This document shows positions 9,001 to 17,086 of a stretch of 64,000 bases of DNA, one piece after another; within the stretch, counting starts at the first letter, position 1, and every line of letters begins with the position of its first letter. The DNA comes from Flavobacteriaceae bacterium CRH (GTDB taxonomy: Bacteria; Bacteroidota; Bacteroidia; Flavobacteriales; Flavobacteriaceae). The notes below the pieces were generated by a model that made no database searches, had not been told where the DNA came from, and worked only from the letters and a program-made list of their open reading frames with translations. The stretch lies in assembly GCA_001507425.1 (NCBI GenBank), contig LMAJ01000011.1:1-64000 (forward strand). The letters are read 5' to 3'. Position numbers and translations under genes: made by a program.

Positions 9001-12000
9001 TTGATTAAAAAAATACTCCTTTCATTAGTTTTCTTTCTGCTCATTAGCAATATGGAACTTTCTGCACAACAAGGAAAAGTTGACGCTACTTTTAACACAA
9101 TTGACGACGGACTAAACGGAGATGGTTTTGACAATACGGTTCGGACTTTAGCTTTACAATCAGATCAAAATCTTATAGTTGGTGGCGATTATTTAAATCT
9201 TAACGGGATCTCTTCGGTATACTTAACCCGGCTAAATCCAGAAGGAAATATTGATGTAACTTTCAATACCGGAACCGGGTTTAATGGAAAAGTCTATTCC
9301 TCGCATATACAATTAGATGGAAAAATTATTGTTGGGGGAAGTTTTACGGCATATAACGGAAGTAATGCGGGAAGACTTATTAGATTAAATACAGATGGTT
9401 CAATTGACACCTCATTTAATACTTCAATTGGTGCAACAACCGGAATTATTTATGCCATAAAAGAACAAGCCGACGGCAAAATTATAATAGCGGGCAGTTT
9501 TACAAAATACAATGGCGTTACTGTAAGTAGGGTTGCTCGCATCTTATCAAATGGTACGTTAGATTCTTCTTTTAATACCGGAATTGGTTCCCCTTCAAAT
9601 ATTACCAATATTGAAATACTAAATGATGGAAAGATTTTGTTATCCGGTAATTTTACTTCTTTTAATGGAGTTGCAAGCAATAAAATAGTTCGGTTATATT
9701 CAGACGGAAGAGTTGATACCAGTTTTAATATTGGAACAGGTTTTGACGAAGATGTAAGCGCAATGACTGTGCAGCCTGATGGGAAAATTATTGTCGGTGG
9801 AAAATTCACAACCTATAATGATAGTACTGCTAACCGGATTATTCGAATTAATCAGGACGGAAGTATTGATAACAGTTTTTTACCCGGATCAGGTATCAAT
9901 TCAGGTGCTGTTCAAACAATTAAGATAAGTTCTTCAGGGAATATTATGGTTGGCGGCTCCTTTACAGGTAATTATAATGGAGCAGATATTAATAGAGTAT
10001 TTCTTTTAAATCAGGATGGAACTTTAATGACAGATATCGATTTTGGTTCAGGGCCAGGATCAGCATCGGTTTTGGCTTTAGAAAATGATTTAGAAGGGTC
10101 TTGGTATATTGGAGGCTCGTTTTCGGTTTTTGATGGATTAAATCAAGGCAGGCTGGCAAAAATTAATGCCGAAGGAGAATACGACACAGCTTATTTATCA
10201 GCTGGAATTGGTTTTGATAATTCTGTTTATAAAGTTTTGTCATTAGAAAATAAAAAAACAATGGTTTTTGGGAATTTTAAGAAATTCAATGGCGAATCTG
10301 TTTCCAGAATTGCCAGGCTTTCAGAAAATGGGTTATTAGATACAAGCTTTAATTCGGGACAAACCGGAGCTAATAATTACATAAAAACAGCAGTAGTACA
10401 AGCTGATGGCAAAATCATATTTGGAGGCAATTTTACAAATTACAACGAAACGGTTGCTAACCGAATAATTCGGATTTTACCTGACGGCGGAGTTGATAAT
10501 ACCTTCAATATTGGTCAGGGATTTAATATTCAGGTTTACGCTATGGCAATTCAGCCAGATCAGAAAATTATTGTTGCAGGAAACTTTACACGTTATAATA
10601 ATGATTCGTCTGTAATAAGAATCATTAGATTATTGCCAGACGGAACTCGGGATACAAGCTTTAATCCCGGTCGGAGTGCGGATGGAATTATTGAAACCGT
10701 CCTGGTTCAGCCCGACGGGAAAATTCTGGCAGGAGGGCAGTTTAATAATTTTGACGGACATCCATTTGCAAAATTAATTCGTTTAAATTCTGACGGAAGT
10801 ATCGATTCAGGTTTTAATATTGGAAGCAGCGGTTTTGATAAAAATATATATGCGCTCGCATTACAATCAGATGGAAAGATTATTGTTGGTGGAGCATTTT
10901 TAAACTATAACGGATTATCTCAAAAACGAATTCTGCGATTAAACAGCAACGGAAGTTTAGATACATCTTTTGATTCCGGAACAGGTTTTAGCAAAGGAGA
11001 TGTTCGTAGTATTTTAGTACAACCTGATGATCGTATTTTGGTTGGAGGAACTTTTTCAGGAACCTATAAAAATCATACTTCCTTACGATTAATTCGATTA
11101 TTAAAATCAGGAGATTATGATCCTTCTTTTGATGGAAAATTAAATAACAAGCTTTTTGCAATGAGCTTTACATCAGATTACAAATTGATTATTGGTGGCA
11201 ATTTCAATTCAGTTTCGGGAATTTCAAAACATAGAATTGCACGTTTAAAACTTTGTTTAGACGAAACAACCTGGAATGGTGTTGTATGGTCAAACGGTTT
11301 GCCGTCAGTCGGAAAGCAAGTATTTTTTAAAAATGATTATTCAAATTTAATATCTTCAAATGTTTGTAGCTGCTCTATTGATGAAGGTAAAACGGTTACG
11401 CTTTTAAATGGACATACTTTAGGAATTGAATTTGATTATTCCGGTTTGGGAACTTTAGTTTTAGAAGATACTGCAAGTTTAGTGCAACTCGATGATGACA
11501 TGGTAAATACCGGAATTGTGCATGTAAAAAGAAAATCATCTCCAATATTAAAATTAGATTATACCTATTGGTCATCGCCTGTTGAAAACCAAAAACTGAT
11601 CGATGTTTCGCCTTATACAGCATTAGATAAATTTTTCTCCTATAGTATTACTTCAAACAATTGGAAACAGGAAAAACCATCAGACAAAATGATTTCCGGT
11701 AAAGGATATATTATTCGCGGGCCAGAGTATTTTTCGGCAACGGAGCCTGAAAAATTTGAAGCGACATTTAAGGGAGTTCCTTTTAATGGAAAAGCCAGTT
11801 TAAGTTTCGGCAAAACAGATGGTTTTAATTTAGTTGGCAACCCGTATCCGTCAGCACTTGATGCAGATATTTTTTTAACTAAAAACGAATCAAACATTTA
11901 CGGAACGCTTTATTTCTGGACACACAATACGCCATTAGTCAATAATAAATACGCATCAGATGATTATGCTGTTTATAATTTGCTTGGAGGTGTTGGCACG

Positions 12001-12852
12001 CGAGGTGCATTATCTTTAGGAACTAATGAAAATATTCCTGATGGAAAAATTGCTTCCGGTCAGGCTTTTTTTGTAAATAGTAAAGGTTTAGAAAATGTTG
12101 ATTTTGATAACAGCATGCGAATTTCGGGAGAAAACACCACTTTTTTTAAACCAACAAAAGAAACGAATAAAGCTGTAGAAAAACATAGAATTTGGTTAAA
12201 CCTTAAAAATACAGAAGGAGTTTTTAAACAAACTTTGGTAGGTTATATAAAGGGAGCAACTAATTTTTATGATGAAACTTATGATGCAGAATCCATGAAT
12301 GCAAATCAGTTCGTTGATTTTTATAGCGTAAACGATAATAAAAATTTGGTGATACAAGGTCGCGAGTTGCCATTTTCAGATACAGACATCATTCCTTTGG
12401 GATATCGTATTTCAGTTGCCGGCCAATTTACAATTTCCATAGATCACGCCGATGGAAAACTAAATGATCAGACTGTTTATCTCGAAGATAAAACGACCAA
12501 TACAACTCATAATCTGTCAATAAGTGATTATAAATTCAATACAAATAATGGAATCTTTAATGATCGTTTTGTACTAAGTTATACAAACAAAACGTTGAAA
12601 AATAATGATTTTAAAAATATCGAAAATGAAATATATGTTTCAGCAAAAGATAAAGTAATCAAAATACATTCCATCAATACACCAATCTCTGAAGTGACAA
12701 TTTTTGACATATCCGGAAAAATATTATTCAATAAAAAGAAAATAGAAGCGACAGAATTTAAAACAAATTTGCCCTTATCCCCTAATCAGATTTTGGTAGT
12801 GAAAACCATCTTAGAAAACGGATATAGTAATGTAAATAAAATTATATTGTAG
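9001..12852 (+). CDS. T9SS surface protein with 14 delta-60-type repeats
   Basis: 1283 residues from a TTG start. No ATG is available upstream in frame, and the next ATG would delete the signal peptide (IKKILLSLVFF to ELSAQQ). Residues about 25-755 hold 14 copies of a roughly 50-residue repeat of the form DGKIIVGGSFTxYNG - RLIRLNxDGSIDTSFNxG, the delta-60 family, expected to form beta-propeller blades. The C-terminal third is the same module as in the two genes upstream (YWSSPV, GKGYIIRGP, GNPYPSAL, LYFWTHNTP, DRFVLSY), read as a T9SS type C sorting region. Its function is unknown; an adhesive or glycan-binding propeller on the cell surface is inferred. It has its own terminators on both sides, so it is probably transcribed alone. 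Confidence 0.85.
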   Translation: MIKKILLSLVFFLLISNMELSAQQGKVDATFNTIDDGLNGDGFDNTVRTLALQSDQNLIVGGDYLNLNGISSVYLTRLNPEGNIDVTFNTGTGFNGKVYSSHIQLDGKIIVGGSFTAYNGSNAGRLIRLNTDGSIDTSFNTSIGATTGIIYAIKEQADGKIIIAGSFTKYNGVTVSRVARILSNGTLDSSFNTGIGSPSNITNIEILNDGKILLSGNFTSFNGVASNKIVRLYSDGRVDTSFNIGTGFDEDVSAMTVQPDGKIIVGGKFTTYNDSTANRIIRINQDGSIDNSFLPGSGINSGAVQTIKISSSGNIMVGGSFTGNYNGADINRVFLLNQDGTLMTDIDFGSGPGSASVLALENDLEGSWYIGGSFSVFDGLNQGRLAKINAEGEYDTAYLSAGIGFDNSVYKVLSLENKKTMVFGNFKKFNGESVSRIARLSENGLLDTSFNSGQTGANNYIKTAVVQADGKIIFGGNFTNYNETVANRIIRILPDGGVDNTFNIGQGFNIQVYAMAIQPDQKIIVAGNFTRYNNDSSVIRIIRLLPDGTRDTSFNPGRSADGIIETVLVQPDGKILAGGQFNNFDGHPFAKLIRLNSDGSIDSGFNIGSSGFDKNIYALALQSDGKIIVGGAFLNYNGLSQKRILRLNSNGSLDTSFDSGTGFSKGDVRSILVQPDDRILVGGTFSGTYKNHTSLRLIRLLKSGDYDPSFDGKLNNKLFAMSFTSDYKLIIGGNFNSVSGISKHRIARLKLCLDETTWNGVVWSNGLPSVGKQVFFKNDYSNLISSNVCSCSIDEGKTVTLLNGHTLGIEFDYSGLGTLVLEDTASLVQLDDDMVNTGIVHVKRKSSPILKLDYTYWSSPVENQKLIDVSPYTALDKFFSYSITSNNWKQEKPSDKMISGKGYIIRGPEYFSATEPEKFEATFKGVPFNGKASLSFGKTDGFNLVGNPYPSALDADIFLTKNESNIYGTLYFWTHNTPLVNNKYASDDYAVYNLLGGVGTRGALSLGTNENIPDGKIASGQAFFVNSKGLENVDFDNSMRISGENTTFFKPTKETNKAVEKHRIWLNLKNTEGVFKQTLVGYIKGATNFYDETYDAESMNANQFVDFYSVNDNKNLVIQGRELPFSDTDIIPLGYRISVAGQFTISIDHADGKLNDQTVYLEDKTTNTTHNLSISDYKFNTNNGIFNDRFVLSYTNKTLKNNDFKNIENEIYVSAKDKVIKIHSINTPISEVTIFDISGKILFNKKKIEATEFKTNLPLSPNQILVVKTILENGYSNVNKIIL

Positions 12853-12854
12853 TA

Positions 12855-12884
12855 AAAAAGCAGTTGTTTGTACAACTGCTTTTT
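12855..12884. terminator. Bidirectional terminator between convergent genes
   Basis: AAAAGCAGTTGT, short loop, ACAACTGCTTTT with A and T tracts on either side. It lies between the stops of the delta-60 protein and the JmjC-like gene and can serve both. Confidence 0.85.
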
Positions 12885-12889
12885 ATATA

Positions 12890-13756
12890 TCAAGCGCTTT
12901 TCGCTAAATGTTCGTGGGTATTCTGAATCGCTTTTTCGTTTTTGTAATCAATCCATTTTTGACCTTTAAATTTTCGCATTAAAACATCAAAATGTCTCAT
13001 AATAAAAACATTATAAGCAGCTTTTGATAAATTGGCAATATTTCTTGGAAAAGCTCTTAAGCTCATAGAAAATCCAGGAGTCAAATACTTCATATAATGC
13101 CAGTAACCTTCAGGCATATATAAAACTTCACCATGTTTTAAATTTGTGATATATCCTTCGACATTTTTTAAGGCGGGCCATTTTTCGTAATCGGGATTAT
13201 CAAAATCGATATCTTCTCTTGAAATCAGGGCATGAGGAATTTTGTACATGTATTTAGATTGATCCGGTGGAAAAATCATGCATTGTTTTTCTCCATGAAA
13301 ATGAAAATGCAAAATGTTCGAATAATCGATATCAAAATGCATAAAAACTTTAGAATTTTCTCCTCCAAAAAAGAGCATCGGTAACTGTTTTACTAATTTT
13401 AAACCAATATCTGGCCACAAAAAGTCATTTCTTAATGCAGGAACCTGTTTCATTAAATTATAAAGAAAAATACGATAGTTCGTAGGCTCAGATTCTAGTA
13501 GATTAACGTAGTCGCTCATTTTCATTTTTGTGTGCGCTTCATTAAATCCATCTTCATGATTTACGTGCCTGTCATCGTATAAAGGAACAACAACATTGCC
13601 TGCAATCTCTTTCATATAGGCTAATTTCCATTTATGATAAGCCGGCCAGTCTTCGGTCAGCTCCTCGATAACAACGGGAATTTGGTTTTTTACGTATTGG
13701 GAAATAAAATCTGATTTGCTGATTTTTTTAACCCTTTTTATTTGATTTAATTTCAT
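12890..13756 (-). CDS. Cupin-like / JmjC-type 2-oxoglutarate-Fe(II) oxygenase
   Basis: 288 residues, of the cupin_8/JmjC class. The iron-binding triad is visible as H140-x-D142 (in FMHFDID) and H220 (in MPEGYWHYM). The N-terminal part (VVIEELTEDWPAYHKW) is typical of these proteins. Family members hydroxylate protein side chains or, in some cases, other substrates; the substrate here is unknown. It lies downstream of bioB on the same strand, but a hairpin between them (13771-13802) suggests partly separate transcripts. It is cytoplasmic, with no signal peptide. Confidence 0.75.
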   Translation of the reverse strand: MKLNQIKRVKKISKSDFISQYVKNQIPVVIEELTEDWPAYHKWKLAYMKEIAGNVVVPLYDDRHVNHEDGFNEAHTKMKMSDYVNLLESEPTNYRIFLYNLMKQVPALRNDFLWPDIGLKLVKQLPMLFFGGENSKVFMHFDIDYSNILHFHFHGEKQCMIFPPDQSKYMYKIPHALISREDIDFDNPDYEKWPALKNVEGYITNLKHGEVLYMPEGYWHYMKYLTPGFSMSLRAFPRNIANLSKAAYNVFIMRHFDVLMRKFKGQKWIDYKNEKAIQNTHEHLAKSA

Positions 13757-13770
13757 TTTTATAAATAAAA

Positions 13771-13802
13771 AAATTGCTTATAACTCTAGTTATAAGCAAT
13801 TT
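13771..13802 (-). terminator. Hairpin terminator between bioB and the JmjC-like gene
   Basis: Perfect 15-bp stem AAATTGCTTATAACT / AGTTATAAGCAATTT with a 2-base loop in the DNA (about four unpaired bases in RNA). It lies 34 bases after the bioB stop on the minus strand and is followed by T-rich sequence in that direction. It may terminate bioB or stabilise the processed mRNA end. Confidence 0.7.
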
Positions 13803-13836
13803 AAAATTATTTATTGCGATGTATTAACTCTTTTAA

Positions 13837-14925
13837 TTAATTTTTTGACTTGATCGAAGCTTCAAGATTTCTTTCAATCGTATGTCCGGGTCTTGACCAT
13901 TTTGGTTTTTCGCCTAATGGTGCAAATTGAGAATCAGCTGCTTCTACAGTTTGTGGCTGCGAAACCTTAACGAATGGTTTTTGTGGAATTAATCCTAAAA
14001 GGTCAAACATTTTCATGTCTTCATGAACATCAGGATTTGGCGTTGTAAGCAATTTATCTCCTGCAAAAATAGAATTTGCACCGGCAAAAAAGCACATTGC
14101 CTGTCCTTCGCGGCTCATATTTGTTCTTCCTGCAGACAAACGTACCTGCGTATCCGGCATTACAATTCTTGTAGTTGCCACCATTCGAATCATTTCCCAG
14201 ATTTCAACCGGTTTTTCTTCTTCCATCGGAGTTCCTTCAACAGCAACCAAAGCATTAATTGGCACCGATTCCGGTTGTGGGTTTAAAGTAGAAAGAGCAA
14301 CAAGCATTCCGGCTCTGTCTTCGATACTTTCTCCCATTCCAATAATTCCTCCACTACAAACCGTAACATTCGTTTTACGAACATTTTCAATGGTTTGTAA
14401 ACGGTCTTCGAAACCACGTGTCGAAATTACATCTTTATAATATTCTTCAGAAGTATCTAAATTGTGGTTGTAAGCATATAAACCGGCTTCTGCCAAACGT
14501 TGTGCCTGATTTTCTGTAATCATGCCTAAAGTACAGCAAACCTCCATGTCTAGTTTATTAATCGTACGAACCATTTCTAAAACCTGATCAAATTCTTCAC
14601 CGTCTTTTACGTTTCTCCAGGCAGCTCCCATGCAAACACGAGACGATCCGCTGGATTTGGCACGCAAAGCCTGTGCTTTTACCTGACTAACGCTCATTAA
14701 ATCATTTCCTTCAACTCCTGTGTTGTAACGTGCAGCTTGCGGGCAGTAACCACAATCCTCCGGACAGCCTCCGGTTTTGATAGAAAGTAAAGTAGATACC
14801 TGAACTACGTTAGGATCATGTTTTTGTCTGTGAATTGAAGCTGCTTCGTAAAGCAAATCCATCATAGGTTTATTATAAATGGCGATTATCTCGTCTTTTG
14901 TCCAGTTGTGTTTTGTAACGCTCAT
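13837..14925 (-). CDS. bioB: Biotin synthase
   Basis: 362 residues, normal for BioB. This radical SAM enzyme inserts sulfur into dethiobiotin, the last step of biotin synthesis. The [4Fe-4S]/SAM motif is C54-x3-C58-x2-C61 (GGCPEDCGYCPQ). Other family motifs are YNHNLDTSEEYY, CSGGIIGMGES and RLSAGRTNMS. The C-terminus (ADSQFAPLGEKPKWSRPGH) is the usual BioB tail. No other bio genes are in the window. A promoter with a good match to the Bacteroidota consensus lies just upstream, overlapped by a palindrome. Confidence 0.97.
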   Translation of the reverse strand: MSVTKHNWTKDEIIAIYNKPMMDLLYEAASIHRQKHDPNVVQVSTLLSIKTGGCPEDCGYCPQAARYNTGVEGNDLMSVSQVKAQALRAKSSGSSRVCMGAAWRNVKDGEEFDQVLEMVRTINKLDMEVCCTLGMITENQAQRLAEAGLYAYNHNLDTSEEYYKDVISTRGFEDRLQTIENVRKTNVTVCSGGIIGMGESIEDRAGMLVALSTLNPQPESVPINALVAVEGTPMEEEKPVEIWEMIRMVATTRIVMPDTQVRLSAGRTNMSREGQAMCFFAGANSIFAGDKLLTTPNPDVHEDMKMFDLLGLIPQKPFVKVSQPQTVEAADSQFAPLGEKPKWSRPGHTIERNLEASIKSKN

Positions 14926-14948
14926 TAGGTAGATTGTTTTTGAAGCTT

Positions 14949-14979
14949 CAAAAGTAATTAAATTGTTCTAATCAGCAAT
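14949..14979 (-). promoter_or_regulatory. bioB promoter with overlapping palindrome
   Basis: Read on the minus strand: -33 ATTG (14976-14979), a 19-base spacer, and -7 TACTTTTG (14949-14956), matching TAnnTTTG. A palindrome TTTGAAGCTTCAAA (14939-14952) overlaps the -7 element and could be an operator. Confidence 0.6.
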
Positions 14980-15024
14980 ATTGATTATTTTAAATGAATA
15001 TCTTACATTTATTTCAAAAAGAAA

Positions 15025-15066
15025 CACTCTAAAATCATAGAATTATAGTTTTATGATTTTAGAGTG
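15025..15066 (-). terminator. Hairpin downstream of the small membrane protein gene
   Basis: Stem CACTCTAAAATCATA / TATGATTTTAGAGTG with a 12-base loop, 28 bases after the stop of the 145-residue gene on the minus strand. The T tract is weak. Confidence 0.6.
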
Positions 15067-15093
15067 ATTAATTATTTGATCTATTTTGAAATA

Positions 15094-15531
15094 TTAATCG
15101 GCAGCATATTTATTGTTCCAATACAACATCATCATTAGTGTGACAATTACAGAAGAGGCAAGCCCTTCAAACAATAAGCAAATGCAATAGGTTGGTACAG
15201 ATGGGTTTCCGCCAAACATAAAAGCTTCAGATAATGTTTTTACATACTCATCTCCGCCTCGGGCGTAACTGTAAACCAATAATCCAAAAACACTCATTGA
15301 TACTCCAACTACAGAAGTCGTCATTGCAGAAACTGCGTTAGATACAAAATTTGTTTCGCCTTCGTGAAGGTTCATTTGCATGGTTCTGTTTACGCCATAA
15401 AATATAAAAAAGACATTCAGCGTACGCAGATAAAACAAATCAGCGAGCCCTAATAGATTCATCAATAAAAAATAAATGCCAATTCCGAGGAAAATCAAAA
15501 AACCGTTGGTAATTTCTTTAGGTAATTTCAT
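15094..15531 (-). CDS. Small conserved integral membrane protein, function unknown
   Basis: 145 residues with about four hydrophobic segments (near residues 10-30, 33-46, 66-90 and 115-137), so an inner-membrane protein. I do not recognise a family with an assigned function. No charged catalytic motif is seen. A TAAATTTG -7-like element lies upstream at 15587-15594 on the minus strand. It is probably monocistronic, with a hairpin after it and the biotin gene beyond. Confidence 0.6.
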   Translation of the reverse strand: MKLPKEITNGFLIFLGIGIYFLLMNLLGLADLFYLRTLNVFFIFYGVNRTMQMNLHEGETNFVSNAVSAMTTSVVGVSMSVFGLLVYSYARGGDEYVKTLSEAFMFGGNPSVPTYCICLLFEGLASSVIVTLMMMLYWNNKYAAD

Positions 15532-15756
15532 AATGGTTATTTTTAAAGAAGTTAATAGTAAATAATTGACAAACAGAGTTGTATATCAAATTTACTAAAA
15601 AAATAAGTACGATGATTTAAAAATAAGGAAAAGTATGTTTGGCTTAATTGGCGGTAAACTGAATGCAGTCCCTACGGGACATTCTTATACGTTAAGATAT
15701 TTTTTTGTTACCAATATTTAATTCCTAACGGAGTATGTTCTGAAAAGATGTAAAGT

Positions 15757-15876
15757 TTTGAGTGTATTTCGTAGAGATTGTATATTGGTAGATTGGCAAG
15801 TTTTCGTGTCGCATTTTTTCCTCTACGAAACATTTGGAGATTTGAGTCTATCTCGTAGAGATTTTATATTGGTAGA
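15757..15876 (+). repeat. Two 36-bp repeat copies in a decayed intergenic repeat array
   Basis: Copies at 15757-15792 and 15841-15876 differ at three positions and are 84 bases apart; each contains TCGTAGAGATT and TATATTGGTAGA. Flanking pieces (CCCTACGGGA near 15670, TCCCATCGGGA near 15903, and TACCAATA near 15710) look like further degraded half-units in either orientation. The gene-free stretch 15532-15961 therefore holds a decayed repeat array; a 64-codon frame inside it is not supported as a gene. Confidence 0.65.
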
Positions 15877-15961
15877 AGAAATGTTTCAAGATCGTATTTT
15901 TGTCCCATCGGGACTACATATTATTCATTGTATAACCCAATCCAATAATTGAAAAAAACAA

Positions 15962-16891
15962 TTAAAGCTGACTCACAAAATTGAGGGCAGTATTTCTGTC
16001 GTGATTCAATTGTTCTTTCAATAAATCAACAGAACCAAACTTTTGTTCTTCACGAATATATTCTAATAAACAGAGTTCGATTTTTTGACCATAAATATCG
16101 GCATCAAAATTAAAAAGATGCACTTCTATGGTTTGCTTTTCTCCGCTAACAGTAGGATTAAAACCAATATTCATCATTCCAAAAACTTCTTTTTGGGCGA
16201 TGATGGCTTTAACGATGTAAACACCATTTTTGGGAATCTTTTTATAATCTTCCTCAATTTGAATGTTAGCTGTTGGAAAACCAATCGTTCTTCCTAATTG
16301 TTTTCCTTTAACAACTTCGCCGCTTAAAAAATAAGTATAACCCAGATAATCATTTGCTAAAGCGATATTTCCTTCGTCTAAAGCTTTTCTGATTTTGGTT
16401 GAACTTACAGAGACATCCTGAATTTCCTGTGCAGAAATTTGCTCTACTTCAAAACCGTATTCAGCTCCAAAAGCGATTAAATCGTCAATGTTAGCGGTTC
16501 TGTTTCTTCCGAAACGGTGATCGTGACCAATAATTATTTTTTGAATATGAAATTGATCTACTAAAATAGAATGCACAAATTCTTCGGCAGTTAATCTCGA
16601 AAAACTTTCGTTAAACGGATGAATAACAAGGTTTTCTATTCCGGTTTCTTCTAATAGTTTTGATTTTTCAGAAATAGTATTCAAAAGTCTTATTTCAGAT
16701 TTGTCCTGTAAAACCATTCTTGGATGCGGAAAAAAAGTAAGTACTAAACTTTCGTATTTTCCGTTTTCAGTATTTTGAGTAATTCGTTCCAGAATTTTTT
16801 TATGACCAATATGCACACCATCAAAGGTGCCAAGTGTTAAAATAGTTTTCTTGGTTGATCGAAAATCGTTTATAGAATGAAAGAGCTTCAA
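15962..16891 (-). CDS. ribF: Bifunctional riboflavin kinase / FMN adenylyltransferase
   Basis: It makes FMN from riboflavin and then FAD. The N-terminal adenylyltransferase domain has TLGTFDGVHIGHKKIL and IIIGHDHRFGRNR. The C-terminal kinase domain has GRTIGFPTANI and the late motif EVHLFNFDADIYG. I place the start at a TTG (16889-16891, giving MKLFHSINDF), not at the more distal TTG at 16915, because that one lies inside a TAAATTTG promoter element. Length is then 309 residues, normal for the family. It is cytoplasmic and apparently monocistronic. Confidence 0.93.
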   Translation of the reverse strand: MKLFHSINDFRSTKKTILTLGTFDGVHIGHKKILERITQNTENGKYESLVLTFFPHPRMVLQDKSEIRLLNTISEKSKLLEETGIENLVIHPFNESFSRLTAEEFVHSILVDQFHIQKIIIGHDHRFGRNRTANIDDLIAFGAEYGFEVEQISAQEIQDVSVSSTKIRKALDEGNIALANDYLGYTYFLSGEVVKGKQLGRTIGFPTANIQIEEDYKKIPKNGVYIVKAIIAQKEVFGMMNIGFNPTVSGEKQTIEVHLFNFDADIYGQKIELCLLEYIREEQKFGSVDLLKEQLNHDRNTALNFVSQL

Positions 16892-16912
16892 AGCAAATTG
16901 TTTAGGATGGTG

Positions 16913-16920
16913 CAAATTTA
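16913..16920 (-). promoter_or_regulatory. ribF -7 promoter element
   Basis: TAAATTTG on the minus strand matches TAnnTTTG and lies about 22 bases before the preferred ribF start. No clear -33 element is visible. Confidence 0.4.
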
Positions 16921-17086
16921 TACTATCTATTTTAAATTTAATACTAACGCGAATTGATTTTTTAATGATTCAGGTTCACTTTTTGAGATAAATACCTCAC
17001 TCGTCGATAAAAAAGCATTAATTGTCGTATATATGTAAGATTTTGATTTAATTCTATTAATTTTGATTTTTCTAAAGCCTTTGAGT

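Noticed and set aside
15758..15952. 64-codon open frame before ribF
   Set aside because: It lies wholly in the decayed repeat array, its residues follow the repeat period, and no promoter or start context supports it.
16892..16915. Longer ribF starting at TTG 16915
   Set aside because: That TTG is part of a TAAATTTG -7 element, and the shorter form begins like other flavobacterial RibF proteins.
17063..17086. TTG start for the metalloprotease
   Set aside because: The ATG at 17087 starts a complete signal peptide; the extra residues add nothing.
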